In this document: positions 23,801 to 36,900 of the stretch, piece after piece | Layout of the letters: the number at the start of each line of letters is the position of its first letter | Numbering within the stretch: position 1 is the stretch's first letter | Assembly: GCA_023105745.1 (NCBI GenBank) | Contig: JALGQZ010000013.1 | Span: 23,322,605 to 23,386,604 of the forward strand | Length of the DNA stretch: 64,000 bases | Origin: Austropuccinia psidii | Lineage: Eukaryota > Basidiomycota > Pucciniomycetes > Pucciniales > Sphaerophragmiaceae | Direction: 5' to 3' | Notes under the pieces: model-generated | Told to the model about the DNA's origin: nothing | What the model saw: only the letters and a program-made list of their open reading frames with translations | Database searches by the model: none | Translations under genes and position numbers: made by a program

Positions 23801-24439
23801 GAACCCCCTATTGCCTGTGGATCACCTGAAGAAATATCTGCTGACCATCCACCCCACAGGCAAAGACCTCCATGATATGTGGAAGAGAGCTTGTGACACA
23901 GAAGCTAAATGCATAGCTGAGGGAAAAGATTATAATAAGCAGAGGTGGGACAAGACACAAATGGAACCTGACTTTAAGGAAGGGGATCAAGTGTTAGTGT
24001 CCACACTCAACTTCAACAATCTTAAGGGAGCAAAGAAGATGAGAGACTCATTTGTAGGGCCCTTAACTATCATCAAGCTGATAGGAAAAAATGCAGTGGT
24101 GGTCAAACTCACGCAGGAATTTTCTAGGAAACACCCAGTATTCCCAGTGAGTTTGGTTAAGCCAGACTTCCAGACAGAGGGGATAAGTTCCCCTTCAGGA
24201 AGAAAAATCCCACTACACCAGAAATAGTGGAGGTGGAAGACCCCCCTGGACCTGTCAATAAAATCATCAAGGGCAGGAAGATTAGACTGAATGGTAAAGA
24301 CCAGAGACAGTACTTTATCAGATTTAAAAACCAGACAGAAGATACAGACAAATGGTTGGAAGAAGATTCCATACCAGATGGGAACCTTCATCTAAAGATA
24401 TACAGGGCTTCTAGGAGGACTGAAAAGTCTCATCAATGA
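20813..24439 (+). pseudogene. pol: Element D pol relic (protease, RT, RNase H, integrase)
   Basis: The best frame, 20813-21829, has the aspartic protease motif IIDSGAPFS (about 20828) and reverse transcriptase (SRLCGVFRALNNYT, MPFGIKYAP). The first RT catalytic Asp, expected before LKGFHQ, is Cys (TGT 21668-21670), and the YIDD box is YIDE (21854-21865), so the RT is dead. Further pieces are RNase H 22256-22489 (YIDSACSQGLGAAL), an integrase-finger region 22736-23122, integrase core 23400-23678 ([21 protein letters not shown]), an integrase C-terminal part 23811-24227 (VLVSTLNFNNLKGAKK) and a chromodomain-like end 24227-24439 (QRQYFIRF, DKWLEED). Stops such as TAA 21827-21829 and 21878-21880 and several frameshifts separate the pieces. 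Confidence 0.9.
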
Positions 24440-24452
24440 TGAGCCTTTTTTT

Positions 24453-24463
24453 GAGGGAGGGTA
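24453..24463 (+). other. Polypurine tract of element D
   Basis: GAGGGAGGGTA directly before the TGTCAGCC start of the 3' LTR, after a T run. Same arrangement as in elements A and B. Confidence 0.7.
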
Positions 24464-25875
24464 TGTCAGCCTGTGACTCAAAAACAGAGCACAAGCATGA
24501 AAGCCAAATACCATAAACCAATGGTAAAGCCAAGATACCACCAAAACATGGAGCTGAGCCAAATCAGCTCAAAAGGTATCAAAAAAAGAGGAAACTTACC
24601 ACTTCCCAAATAAACCAGTCCCATCACCATGAGACAAAGAATAACAAAGTTACTCCTGCTCAAAGTTGTTTCTGAGCATGAACCTGAATTTTTACCTCTC
24701 ATCTGAAATCCAGAGGAAGAGGCTTAACCCCATTGAATGGGTATTAAAAATGAAGCTCTAAGTCAAAGCCATCAAATGGTACTAGCCAAATTGAGCTAGA
24801 ATAAGAATTACGGAAGTAAGGACCAAAGTAAGGGGAAATAAGGGGAAATAAAATATCCACCTCTCATCTAGCTTCTACAGTTTTAGTGTGAGATACCTAA
24901 AATGGAGTCTTTTTGGAAGGAGCACAATCAGGGATACCTGATGGTGCCATCCATTTCCCCATATCGTATCTAGAACACAAGTTATCAAGCAAACAAGATC
25001 CATACATCTTTAAGAAAAATCATATATATGTACCCAGATTCTTGTACATGGCATAACTTTGCCATATTTAATGATAATCATATCAAGTGAGGTACCTTTG
25101 TGTAGAACGCATCCAGGGCTACAGAATGAAGCAGCTTTGAGCTTGACATCTCAAACACTGACTGAGTTATAGCAGGCCTAAGGTTAAAATCCCAAAATTG
25201 GGCCAATACACCTTTTCTGTGGGACAGTATCCCATAACTATGATTATGAGGTGTCAAACAAACAAAGAAGCTGGTTTTTATTTCAATACCTCATATTTTG
25301 CTAAAAGCTGGGGTCCTATACAAGTTCTGTACAGCATTTGAGGCATAATACACATCAGAAGAGGGCTGTGTGGTCCCCAGAGGAAACTTTCACCCTGTAT
25401 TGGTGAAAACTGCGCAGATGTGGTTTTGAAACCACATCTGAGCCCAATAAAGGCTATAAAGGAATTGTTAAAGCCACAAGCCAGTCCTTGGAAGTGAAAA
25501 AACTTCACTTCCTCTATGTGGAAAGGTCTAGAAGACTTTTTCACCCAAGTTTAGGATAAAAAGGGACCTTTTCTCCACCAGAAAAGGTTTCCTCATCCTG
25601 CTCTTGAATTCCTACATAGTACAACTGTCAAAAACAGTTATACTCTTGGAAAATAATCAGTTATCCTTCTAATTTTAAGTATTGAAGTTTTTATTATAAT
25701 GACCTAAGTTGTAAAGCTGCACCCATGGCTTTCAACAGGGCCCACCACAACTAAAAATCCTTTAGTAAAGCCCTCATATTTTAATTGAAACTTTATTAAA
25801 TCATTATCTGTGTCACAGTCATGTTTTAGGTTGTAAATACTATTATTATCACCTCTTCATAGACTAAGCCTGACA
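24464..25875 (+). repeat. 3' LTR of element D
   Basis: Matches the 5' LTR end to end, with scattered substitutions and small indels. Ends CCTGACA, followed by target duplication TTAGT. ORFs inside it (for example 25278-25544 minus) are incidental. Confidence 0.95.
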
Positions 25876-25880
25876 TTAGT

Positions 25881-28283
25881 TCAAATAATATACAGATGAT
25901 CTTTCATATTTTGTATGAGTTATTTTGCCTTGAATCATGATGACTTATGAGAGTTGATATTCTAGGGTTTGCAAAAATAATTCCAATATTCTGGATTATT
26001 TTCATAACTAAGGGCACATAAATAATCATTGTTTAATTCAACATATCCTATAGTGATACATCAGTAATCACAAATTAATTTTTACAAAGCTTTTGCTTAT
26101 TTTATGGTTTTATTTATCATGATATATTATCACAGGTATAAAAATTCAACCTTTATATTAGTAAGATTGGTATACACATTTGATATTATGCTAATATTAA
26201 AAATAAATCTATATATGTCAAAATATGAAATTGAGGAAGGCAAAGCTCTATATAGAAACATGAAGCTAATTTAGTTTATTTATTTTAAAGTTTTGATCCT
26301 CTTTTATTGTATTTCTTAATGCTTGAGTTAGTCAAATCTCATATTGGTAGAAAACTAAAATTGTTTTCCATTTTTCTACAGTGAGATATTTTTTTACCTT
26401 TGACTTTACTAGATCAACTTTTGTTATTTCAATAATATAAAAACAATTAAGCGATTATTGTTAAATAAGAGAAAAATTCCCATTTATTATAGTTCTCCAA
26501 TTAACTGCTCAAAGTAAATAATTTCAAATTTCAAATTTCACCACCATTTTTATCCTTCACTTACAATAATTGTTCAAAAATATCCATTTTTTTCAACTGT
26601 AATTGGGGTCAGGATAGATAATAAGGATTAATTAACTATAGGCTTCCCCATTTTATTATCACTAGATAATAATTTGTGAAACTGATTCAATGTCATATTG
26701 TGTGGTTGATATTTGGGTTAGGATTAATGAGTTATGATTTAAGTATTAACGTAACAGTATGGTACTAATATTGAACCCTGGAAAGCCTGGGGGGCCACCA
26801 CCTTGGGAGAAATCAAGTTCTGTAGGACTTGCAGGTTTAAAAGCTTTCATACAAAAATATAACAATAAGTGCTGTATTGATGGGTAATATTAAATACACC
26901 TAATTAATGAATATCACTCAGAAAATATATTGAGCAGGAGAAGTTAATTCAATGTAGTATAGCTCATAGAATATTTTTTAGATTTTTCATTTTTTTATTT
27001 TTGTCAAGTCAACAATTCTTGTCATTTTTATTTCAGTTTGTTTTACATTTATTTTTGATAGAGGCATCAGAAAACCTCAAGATAAAGTACTATCTTTTTC
27101 AAATCAAATAGATGTCTCGATCTTTTGACCAGTTCAAAATTTTTTGTCCATCAAATTTTAAAATTGAGTACAAGAGAAATATGGATAGGTACCCCTCATA
27201 TAAAGATACCAAATATCTTCTATAGGTAAATAATTTGATGATGAAAAGTGGGGTCCTCAGGTCGTTTACATATGAATTAGCAAGTTAATCAATTTATTAT
27301 ATAAACCTAAATTTTCAAATTCAAATACAATCAAATAAAATTCCTCAAAACCTTTTTTACGATCATGGCACGTTTAGAGGTGAGTCTCATCCTTTATTTC
27401 ATATGTCAAATCTATTATTTGACATGAATTCTTTTCAAAAAATTAATTAATTTGATTCTTGTGAGAATGCTAGTAAGTAATTGACTTCTTTTTTGAACTC
27501 CAGATTCTTAACTTTTCTACTATCAAATTAAATCACAAATGATCAATTATAATCTGAGTTCTTATATCATTAAGTTTTAGTCTACCGTTGTCTTGACTGA
27601 CTCTATTATAGATACACTATTAATTTCTCCGTAAAAATATGAGGTTAATTAATCATTAAGGGGCGGGTCAAATATTAGGTCTTAGTTCTACAACAGATAA
27701 CTAAAGACTCAGACTAAATTTACACTTCTCATCATTGTATGTGATAAACTCCGCTATATATATCGGCTTAAACTCAATAGATATATTCAAACATAATTTA
27801 GTTCAGCGTTTGAGTGGCACGTATTTGAGCTTTCCAACTAATTTACTAAACTCTTACTTCAAAATGTTACTTTAATTCCGCTAATTATTTAGCTCATTAA
27901 AAATCCAGATTTTCATTTTATGACAACCTTCCAGCTTCTGGAAAACACTCTACTGTACTTTAAAATGCATCACATACAATCATCATCTAACCAGTTCAAA
28001 AAAACATTAACCAGGTCATTCACTTTGAAGGAGGCAAATCCAACAAACACTTCTTCAAAAATAAAATTTAATCTTCTTAGGAGTTTTGTTGGAAGATAAA
28101 AAATTGTGTTATTTCTCAAGAAGTGATATACCATAAGAATAAGAAACAAATAAGATAATCTCCTCAAAAACCTAAAAAATACGTCTTAAAATTCAAAAAA
28201 AATGGTATTCCAGAGGAATGATCATAAATTATTTTTCCACCATTGATTAGAATAACTATTAGGGTTTTAAATTTTGTATTTTG
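25881..28283. other. AT-rich intergenic region
   Basis: No gene, LTR end or RNA recognised. From about 27.1 to 28.0 kb CpG dinucleotides are more frequent than in the repeats (about 27117, 27357, 27666, 27750, 27805), so this part may be unique host sequence. An ATG followed by GTGAGT (27366-27386) was noted but gives no usable gene. Confidence 0.4.
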
Positions 28284-28493
28284 ATGAAAGGATCAGACAC
28301 CTTAGTCGCTCCAAAGCGAGTAGGAGTGTTTAAAATGACTAACCTTACCCTTACAAGTAGTTTTTGTTCAATCTCTACTTTGACAGGAAATGGAAATGAC
28401 AAATTAAGAGTGGGTCTTTCAGGAAACATTAATATCAATATAGCTCTGAAGTTTCCTATGAATATTGAAGCTCATAGTATGGAGTCGCTTTAG
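28284..28493 (+). CDS. Small unrecognised ORF, possibly a last exon
   Basis: The 69-codon frame begins MKGSDTLVAPKRVGVFK and ends at TAG 28491-28493. It is Thr/Ser/Asn-rich with a beta-like alternating pattern (LRVGLSGNININIALKF) and no known motif. It contains CpG codons (GTCGCT, AAGCGA, GAGTCG), unlike the surrounding repeats, and lies tail to tail with the minus-strand candidate at 28510. No upstream exon was found with confidence. It may be chance. Confidence 0.25.
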   Translation: MKGSDTLVAPKRVGVFKMTNLTLTSSFCSISTLTGNGNDKLRVGLSGNININIALKFPMNIEAHSMESL

Positions 28494-28509
28494 AAGAATA
28501 ATAATTAAT

Positions 28510-28998
28510 TTAAGATTTTTTCTCTTTTGGAAGTTTCTTCTTTTCAAATGTTTCTGGAACGTATTTCCCCTTTTCTTGAAGCTCATTGGTAAATTGCAGT
28601 TCATATAATAAACTAGATAGTGACTTTTCATATTTAAGGAGTTTCTCTTTAGAATGATAGCTTTGTAAATTGGCTTTGAAAGAATCTTTGGAGAGATTCG
28701 CATGGATGGCTAAAAGCATTTGAGTCATGATGGCATATGAATTGAACCAAAATTCAAGATCAGGTAATAAGATACTATATGACTTTCCTGAAATTTGATC
28801 TTGATGCTAATAGTTAGCTACTGAGCACTCACTAGAGGGCGGCAAACGCTTTGAGAAGATTCTCTAGATAAGGATTTGGATCACTTGGAAAGCCCTTGAT
28901 ACTTTCCCAATCCACTTTTTGTAAAGCTTCATGGTGCACAGCGTAGCTATCAGACATTATTGAAACCAATTTTTCTAGAAGCTTGGTACATGAAATCC
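28510..28998 (-). pseudogene. Unrecognised two-block gene candidate
   Basis: Two coding-like blocks lie close together on the minus strand. The upstream block, about 28998-28834, reads LLEKLVSIMSDSYAVHHEAL then KVDWESIKGFPSDPNPYLEN, and stops at a GTGAGT donor (28832). A CTAAC branch-like site and a TTTCAG acceptor (28790-28788) bound a possible 45-bp intron. The downstream frame, open from 28806 to TAA at 28512-28510, includes PDLEFWFNSYAIMTQMLLA and a Lys/Glu-rich helical end (KKKLPKEKKS). The proposed intron does not keep the phase, so the gene is decayed, spliced differently, or not real. No family recognised. Confidence 0.35.
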
Positions 28999-31900
28999 TA
29001 TCTTGGACTCAAATAATGTCCTGAGAATTTCCACAAATAAGTAATTATGCTGATAATTAACCATGAGCAAAGTGGCTACACCTGACAGCAAGTGTTTCAT
29101 ATGGAAGATGAAATGGAAGATTGATTGGATACAGGAATTCAGACAGAAAATAAATGGAATTGAAAATCAGAAACTGTGGAAGAAACTCAAGCCACCCACT
29201 TTCAATTTACTCGCCTGAATGAAAGTTTTTCATAAAATTCTCAAACCTTCATCCCTCAAGAGGAACAAAAATGTTCCCTTTTTATGTTAACTTGTATCTG
29301 ACTGTATATTTTTGACTAAAACAATGAATGTTTTTCATTTAGTTCGAAGCCTACGGATATATTATTGATCTAAGTTATGAGGAGATAATTAGTAAATCAT
29401 ATTAGAATTAGAGCTCTGTTTTTTGGACGTAAACTGACTGAATCAACTAAGACCTCAAAGTTCGAAGCCTTTCCAAAAACTGAAAAAAAAATTCAAACCT
29501 AATTTATCATTAAACCTGTACCTCTCAAAAGTATATAGTGAACCTCAAGTGATATCTTTCCTTTTTTCCTCTGACTAGAGGAAGATGATTCATACGTCTT
29601 TTAAATTTCTCTAAAAATAAAAAATTTAATAAACATTTCAAATGTATATCATCTTCTTAAATTTTAAAAAATAATTTCCCATCACTCATTCCCTTTTTAC
29701 AAATTCATCCTTTTTAAATTATTAAAATTAAGCCTTGTATTTATTAAAGCCTCCTTAGTCAAATTAAACCAAATATGAGTATACCTTGCCTTTTTTCCAC
29801 AAAAATATATGATACTTCTATTAAATATAAATTATTTTTCATATTGAAAAACGGATTTTTTTTGTAATATTTTTATAAGTTTCCAGTAGGTTTTTAGAAA
29901 TAAAAAGAGTTTTAGTTACAGCTTTTTTTGATTATTGTTAATTGAATTTGGCTTAATCTTTGTTTTAAGGGCTATGTCTTTCAATCTGAATATCTGAAAG
30001 ATAAATACAAAAATAAATCATGTATTTACTTTGTAATTAAAAATGAGGAGGAGAATGAAAAATCTCAATAATATGTTGCTCAATAAATTAAATTTTAATT
30101 ATTTTCAAAGAGGAAGATGGGGAATTTTCGATCCATAGCTATGGATTTATGGTAAGTATGATGTGCTAGTAAAAACAAAACATCCAAAAAATTAATTAAA
30201 AAGAATATAAGCTAATATTTCATCCTAGGGGCTATCTTTTCGGGTCATATAGATTGTTTAACCCATACCCCAACAACCAATCAGACTCAGGAATTTGTGG
30301 CCCAATGAAACTCCCCCCAATATTTTCTACTTCTCTCTCGCATTTTGTTGCCATACACTTATTTTTTTTAAAACAATTTTACAAAAGATCACGTATTCTT
30401 CTCAAATAAGCTTTTAATCTTTCTTTTACATTAGAATTATATATGCTCAAACATTTCACACCCCATTACCAAGCGCAATTCGAGCTACCATTATCGCATT
30501 ATATTTGAAGATACTTCAGCTTATGCCTACCTAGAAGCACAAATGAATATGAAATAAAAGTTAATTTTGAGATTTTGAAATTAACTATCAATTGCAGCAA
30601 TTCATGTAAAAATTACTCAAGAGAGATAAGATTGTAATTTATGAATCATCAAAGTACTTCATTATTTAAAAAACCCCGAGGAACTTATATAATTCATAAA
30701 AAAGGTCTTGGACCTCTTTCTCCAGAATTACAATTTTGAAAAGATATTTTCAGAACCATACCTTTACTAATTCAACAACTTTCTCTTAAGGAAAGATCTT
30801 GGGCTTAGAGCTCTTTATAATGCCTCTTTTTTAATTTGTTTGTAAGTGACATTTTCTTCCATTTATTCTAGAATAAAAATCCTTTTTATCATTCCCTGAT
30901 CTCTGCGACCTAGAAGTTGTAAACAGTTTGGTCCATTTAATTTTAATTAATGAATACTGAGCCATGGTTCTTTCCTAAAATTATTAACACCTTTTAAGTA
31001 CTGTTTTTTTGAAATTCAGATCTGTTTCCTTTATCGGGAATTTATTTATCAGCCCAAATCTTGCAAAATGTTTTGACTTTACTGGACACTTTGCAGATGA
31101 ATTTTGAATCCTTAATTAAACAATATTATTTTCCAATTAATTAGAGGATGTGTCATGGCGTCAAGTAGATGGTAGAATTACATGTCCATTCACTTTTGGG
31201 GCCAAGTGCTTTCTATTTAATGTTAATTTTCAAATACAATTTTAAAATAAATTAGAAAATTACACTGGGAAATGTAAATTTTTAGTATTACAACTGAAAT
31301 TTTGTTCCATAAATGGAGGAATCTTTAGCTAAAGTCTTTGTACTACTTTTCTCAGCAAAAGTGTCAATGAAGCTTCTTACAAGGAAAATGATAAACGATT
31401 ATTATAGCCACAAGCAAAAATCAATTGCTTCATTATTGACTTTACATTTTAATTAATATCATTTATGTAACAGTAAGAAGAGACTTTCTACTAGAGTCTA
31501 TTCAATGAAAAAATATATGAAGTTATTTTTACTCACAATTAGTTTTTGAAACAGTAATTATAATAAATTCTTGTAGGAAATTATTTAGTTTAGATAAAAA
31601 AACCCTGAATAAGTAATAAAAAATCACCAATATTAGGAAGAAATATTGAGAATGAGGTGGAATGGGTCTTTGGTGGATTATGTGTCAATTGAAAGAATAT
31701 GTAGAGAATCCAAGATTGCATAGACAAAGTTTTCATTCAAAAAAACTATGGGAAGTAGTGATATTTTTTCATTGCGTGCCTTTCTGTATGATTTTCAAAC
31801 ATTAAAAAAACTTCAGCGTTGTTTAATACCTATTGTAGAATAATATGTTAAAGACATAATTATTTAACTGATGGATGATTATTAACATTTCAAAAACAGA

Positions 31901-32447
31901 AAAAAGGATAATATCAAGCCTTCAAATAGCTCATAGAAATTTTAAAGGGAATATGCTCAAAGAAAAATTGAGGATGAATCAAATAGATTGTTTGGAACTA
32001 TTATTATTAAGTACTTCATTGTCAAATAAAGCTATCTTCATTACTTGATTCTATGATTTTACATGGTTATCAACCCATTTAGGTTAATATCTAAGTATCT
32101 TACCATACTGAATCTTCGCATATTTTAAAATAGATCTCTTTGAATAAAATTCATCACTTTTGCTGTAAATTTAATATTAAGTTTTATTTTATGTGAAATT
32201 TAGCAGATTCAGTGTTTCAGATTATATGATAAATAAAAACTTTATCTGTAAATCCCTTAAAAAATTTATTGAGGGAAGAGAATCTGTAACCATCAGGATA
32301 GGAAGTCCTTGGTACATGAAAAAGGAATTTTTGGTTGAAGTTCATCCTCCTGTGAGAAATAAATATTTTTCAACACTAAAACAAGCTATTAAAATAAGGA
32401 AACCTCACAATTTCTAAAGCAATCAAGAGCTTTAATTCTCTTCTAGA
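28999..32447. other. AT-rich intergenic region
   Basis: No supported gene, repeat boundary or RNA. The 74-codon ORF at 32193-32417 next to the C LTR has no recognisable feature. Two GTTCGAAGCCT strings (about 29342 and 29460) resemble tRNA B boxes but lack partner A boxes. Confidence 0.4.
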
Positions 32448-33939
32448 TGTCACAACCATGCAAATCACCCTCTTGGACCTCCATATGGCATACCAATGCC
32501 ATGTTCAATTTATGGAAATTTGGCCATATCCATAATCCTTGGCCAAATTGGCCTTTTCATATTTTCTTGCCTTTTATGACCATTTCACCATCCGGGGCCA
32601 ACTTGGCCCCTTCATCATCATCAGACCCTTCCTGGCCAGTCTTCACTTTTGGGAACTCTTAGGTATTTTCCAGTAAACAGGGAAAATAAAGCGCAAAAGC
32701 CTGCATTTAGCTTTTTAAGCTTTAAATACCGTTTTTCACATTTTTGCGCATCTTATTTTTCTGTATTCAGTCTTTTCATGCCATTTTCCCATTTAACATG
32801 GGAAATATGCCCATATGGGGCTTGATTTCAAGTTTTGTGCAGTTTTTGCGCAAATACAGCTTTAAACCTGTATAAGCTTTATTTGGCCAAACACCCAAAA
32901 ATGGCCAAAACATTCAAAAACACTTTGTCACCTCCGAAGCCACCACAAACCCAATTTTCACTCATATCCTCCTGGCATCCTTCCAAAAGACCTTTGGCAA
33001 CTTTCACCCCCCAATAACTAAAAGTGCCATAAATGGTGTTATACACCATTATGCATCTTTTTTCACCAGCCATCCAATGGTGCCAGTATCAAAAGGTTAT
33101 CTCAACATTCCATAAAGCCATCAAGGAATCATGTCATCAAGGGGATTCATCAAGGCTCAAGGACAAGTGTTTTTCTCAAACATCAATTATGCCATCAAGC
33201 AGTCATTGGATATTCTCACTCACAGTATTCCTCCAAGGGAATACTGGAAGTTTATTCTCAGGGGATATTCAAGAGGCAGTTCCAAAACCATTTGTTAAGT
33301 TGTAATTCTCCATCAATTAAGCTTGGCAATCACATTCATAAAATACAGTCTGGATTCATCAAGACCTGTATTTCAATCATATACCATGGGAAAATCATTA
33401 AGTCCAGTTCATTCCTCAATTTGGCAAGGTATGCATTCCCACAGACAATAAATACAGCTTCCAGTATTAAATGCAAGTCAGCTTCCAGCCTGAAGGAGTC
33501 AAGCTCTCAGTTTTCAAATATATCAGACTCCTTGAAATATGGGGGGTTTCCCCCAGTTAATTAATATATTTTTATTTTATTTTATCTTTATTGATTTTTT
33601 AATTCTGTTCAGTGAATACTGATATTATCAATTCAGTCATTTAGCACCTTTCTTTTGTTTCTTTGCCTGTCAATGGATATTTGGTGGTGGTAATATCCTT
33701 ACTAATTTCATTCTTCATTTTGGCAGGTTGAAACAGTGATTAAGGACTTACTAGGCTGGCTCTTTGGCCATTTGACTTCCTTTTCTCGTATTGAATCTCA
33801 TCTTGTACTTGCATATTTCTTAGATGAATTCATTACTTTTATTTTTGGTCTTCTTTATTCTTTGTAATATTCCAAGAACGTTCCCTGACTACTGAGTGCC
33901 AGGCCACTCTTGTTCTTCCTCGCAAGAGCCCCTGTGACA
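32448..33939 (+). repeat. Family C solo LTR (1492 bp)
   Basis: Begins TGTCACAACCATG and ends CCCTGTGACA, the same ends as the interrupted copy at 4155-7633. The flanks CTAGA (32443-32447) and CTGGA (33940-33944) agree at four of five bases, consistent with an aged target duplication. No element C interior adjoins it. The several 60-90 codon ORFs inside are incidental. Confidence 0.85.
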
Positions 33940-33944
33940 CTGGA

Positions 33945-36900
33945 TTATATCTACCATTATGAGGAAGATTAATCTCAAATAAGCAGTTCCTTGAGCACTA
34001 AATTTTGAAAATAAAGACCACACTATAAAGAAAGCTATTTTGAACTTTGCCTTTCCCGGACAATACTAACAAAAACTTTACAGAAGGATAGCTAGAGAAT
34101 TTGAAAAAGGCTTCAACCAAGGAAGAAGACAAAATTATATTTTGCAATGTTATAAAGAAAAGAATTACAAAAGATACCAAAACTCAACTTTCTCTTTGAA
34201 TATATGTAGTTAATCCAATTTATTTAAACATTAATTTACATAATAGATGCTTGCATCACTCATCTCCCCAAAATCATAAATAGGCATATATATACAAAAT
34301 TGTTATTTAATGAAGAAGGAATGTTTCTGGAAGAGGATTGATATTTTCAAATTTTTGATGCAACTTTAATATGTATATATATCTATGTACTTTACCTCAC
34401 TTACCAGTTAATCTCATAAATATTGACCAGCTCCATGAAATTGAACACAAAGCTAAGCTTTTTGATAATAAAAATTCGTAAATTGATCATACAATTATTT
34501 CAATGAGACAAATAATTATTCAAAATTAAATCTTCTATCTTAATAGTTAGAGATTGAGTAGTTGATTTCTTACAGAAAAAAAAGTTAACATTGTATTATT
34601 GAACTAATATTCAGATAATTCATGATGTAAAGAGGAACCCAAGATTATCAAGACTTTGACATATGGTTGAAATACCACATGAAGTAGTTCATTGCGACAA
34701 ATCTGCTATTCTAAAGGAAATCCTCTTACACGATATGGGGATAAATTCAATTTATAAAACTTAAATCCATATTTTCAGGTAGCCTTTATTGCAATATAAC
34801 TTACACTTACTACTGTCAAGGTTCAATATTAATTTACAGTCACAGATTATCTTATGTCTCACAAATACATCTTTCAGAAATATATTTAGAATTACCAAAA
34901 TATTTTCAAGAAGTATGGCTTCAAAAATGTTCCATGTCTTTGGACTTATTGAGGAGTTTTCATACCAAAAAATGAGGGTGACTTTCCATGTAGAAAAATT
35001 ATGGATTATTTTGAACAATTAGGAAATACTTCCTATTTCCTTTCTAGTTATAAATCTTAACCTCATTCTACTAAAACAATAATAAAAGAGTCTCATTATA
35101 AAAAATAAATAGCTATTTAAGGAATTCTCCATTTTCTAATTGGATTCAGCAGAGGAAATACTGGATCCAGTATTCTAAGGAAAGATCATTTATCTAATTC
35201 CATGAAAATATGAATATCAGTTGTGTTATAGTAAAAGGTTCATTACTCTGGCCTCAGAGCGTTTGGGCTTGAAAGATTCAGAAGTTTTACTCAAGCAGAT
35301 TTCCACAAAATCTCTTCTTAATACCTCTCACATAAAAATAATAGTCGAGTATTGCTTTTGTAATCCCAATGAGTAAATAGTACTTTCAGAAATTCCAATA
35401 TAATTACCATGAGAAAATTGGAAGTACCTGAAAGCAGGTGTTTCATTTGAAACGTAGAACAAAATATTCTGATCTTGAAACCATTCCTTGAACTAGGGTG
35501 AGCCAATGGTATAGTGTTTTTGTTTGTATTCCAAGATATTTGAGGTAACTGGAAGATTATAGAAATTCCAAGTAGTTTCCTCTTTCTTTCATTAATACAA
35601 ATACGACAAAAGATAGTTGATTCCAGTTCTTTTTAAATCTTGTGATAGATTAAGATTGAATTGAATTTGTCCTACTATCTTCAATAAAATATTATTTTGT
35701 ATAGAATTTGAATCTTGAATCTATATTTTACATTTAAAAGATCATCCTTCTGCTTGAATCCATCAATAAAGGATAATGAGCTTTATATTCCAATAAATAT
35801 GCCATTTTTCGTAGTTTATGAGCAATGAAATCATTATAGAATTGAATACAATCAGGCTCCAAAAAATATATGAAAATAGAAAAGAAATGTGGGTAGATAT
35901 CCCACCTTCAGTAACTGATGTTGCTAGATTTTCTCAATGTTTTTTAATTTCTTTTAAAAAAGAAATTAAAACCAATAGAAATACACTTTTTTGGCTTTTT
36001 GAATGATAAGACAAAGAAAGATAAAAATATTTCTCTTTCTCAGTAATTTCCTTGTTTTAAATATCAATATTCTTTCCAAATTTTCTTCCAGTTTCCTGAT
36101 GATTTAATTATCATTCTGATGTTCTTTCATTCACACTTAATATCATTACGATACTTATTTCTTTGACTTTCACACATATGTTATTCTTTCAATTTCTTGT
36201 GTCATAGAGTTTTAAGCAATTATCTAATTTTCTTTTGATTTTTTGCGTGTTTATTTCTCTTATCATTATGTCTATGATCTTTCTCAAGATACTGATTGTC
36301 TTTCTTTGTAAGACAAAATGTTTTAGGTTTTTAATTTTCTTCCAAGAATTTGAAATAGCTAGAGCTGTAAGTTTCCTACTACTATGAAGAGTCTAAGATT
36401 TTCTAACTTTCTAAATAAAGAGACTTTTACAAAATTATGTCACAAAGAGTTGGCTATTGTCAACTTTTTTTCGGTAGCGAACTGTTACAAATGGCTACTG
36501 TAACTATAAACAAACAAATTTTGATTTTTTCCATCATAATAACAACTCAAACGGCTATATTTTTAAAATAAATCGTAATGTAAATAAAAATAAATAAAAG
36601 AAAAATTAATTTTCTACAGTAGCTGAATGCTATGGATTTCTCCTTTCTTTCCCCATAAATGTTGAGATATAAGAATATTAAAAAAACATCATAATAAGAT
36701 AATACTTCAAAAATAAATATACTTCTATTACTATTCTGTTTTTTTCTGAATTTATTGTTACTTTTTTAAGGTTCTGAGATAGAAAAATAACTTCTTTCCT
36801 TTAATTCTTTTACGTTTTTGTTAATTTTAGTTCTCTGAAGAAAAGAAAAATGAAATTTATTCAGGTCATAACAGAAAAATCTTTGGAATTAAAAATGATA

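Larger units (their letters stand above)
16199..25875 (+). mobile_element. Complete but dead Ty3/gypsy element D (9677 bp)
   Basis: Two LTRs of about 1.41 kb (16199-17613, 24464-25875) flank gag and pol relics in the usual order. The element is bounded by identical TTAGT at 16194-16198 and 25876-25880. It inserted just beyond the Helitron relic. Coding regions are broken by many stops and shifts, and two reverse-transcriptase catalytic positions are altered. LTR-LTR identity is roughly 90% by eye, so it is old compared with its clean boundaries. Confidence 0.95.

Noticed and set aside
27366..27386. ATGGCACGTTTAGAG followed by GTGAGT, like a short first exon and donor
   Set aside because: The best acceptor leads to a stop after a dozen codons, and no further exons could be linked.
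29340..29475. Two GTTCGAAGCCT strings resembling tRNA B boxes
   Set aside because: No A box, acceptor stem or cloverleaf could be drawn around either.
32193..32417. 74-codon ORF next to the C solo LTR
   Set aside because: No recognisable motif, no splice context and AT-rich codon use; cannot be told from chance.
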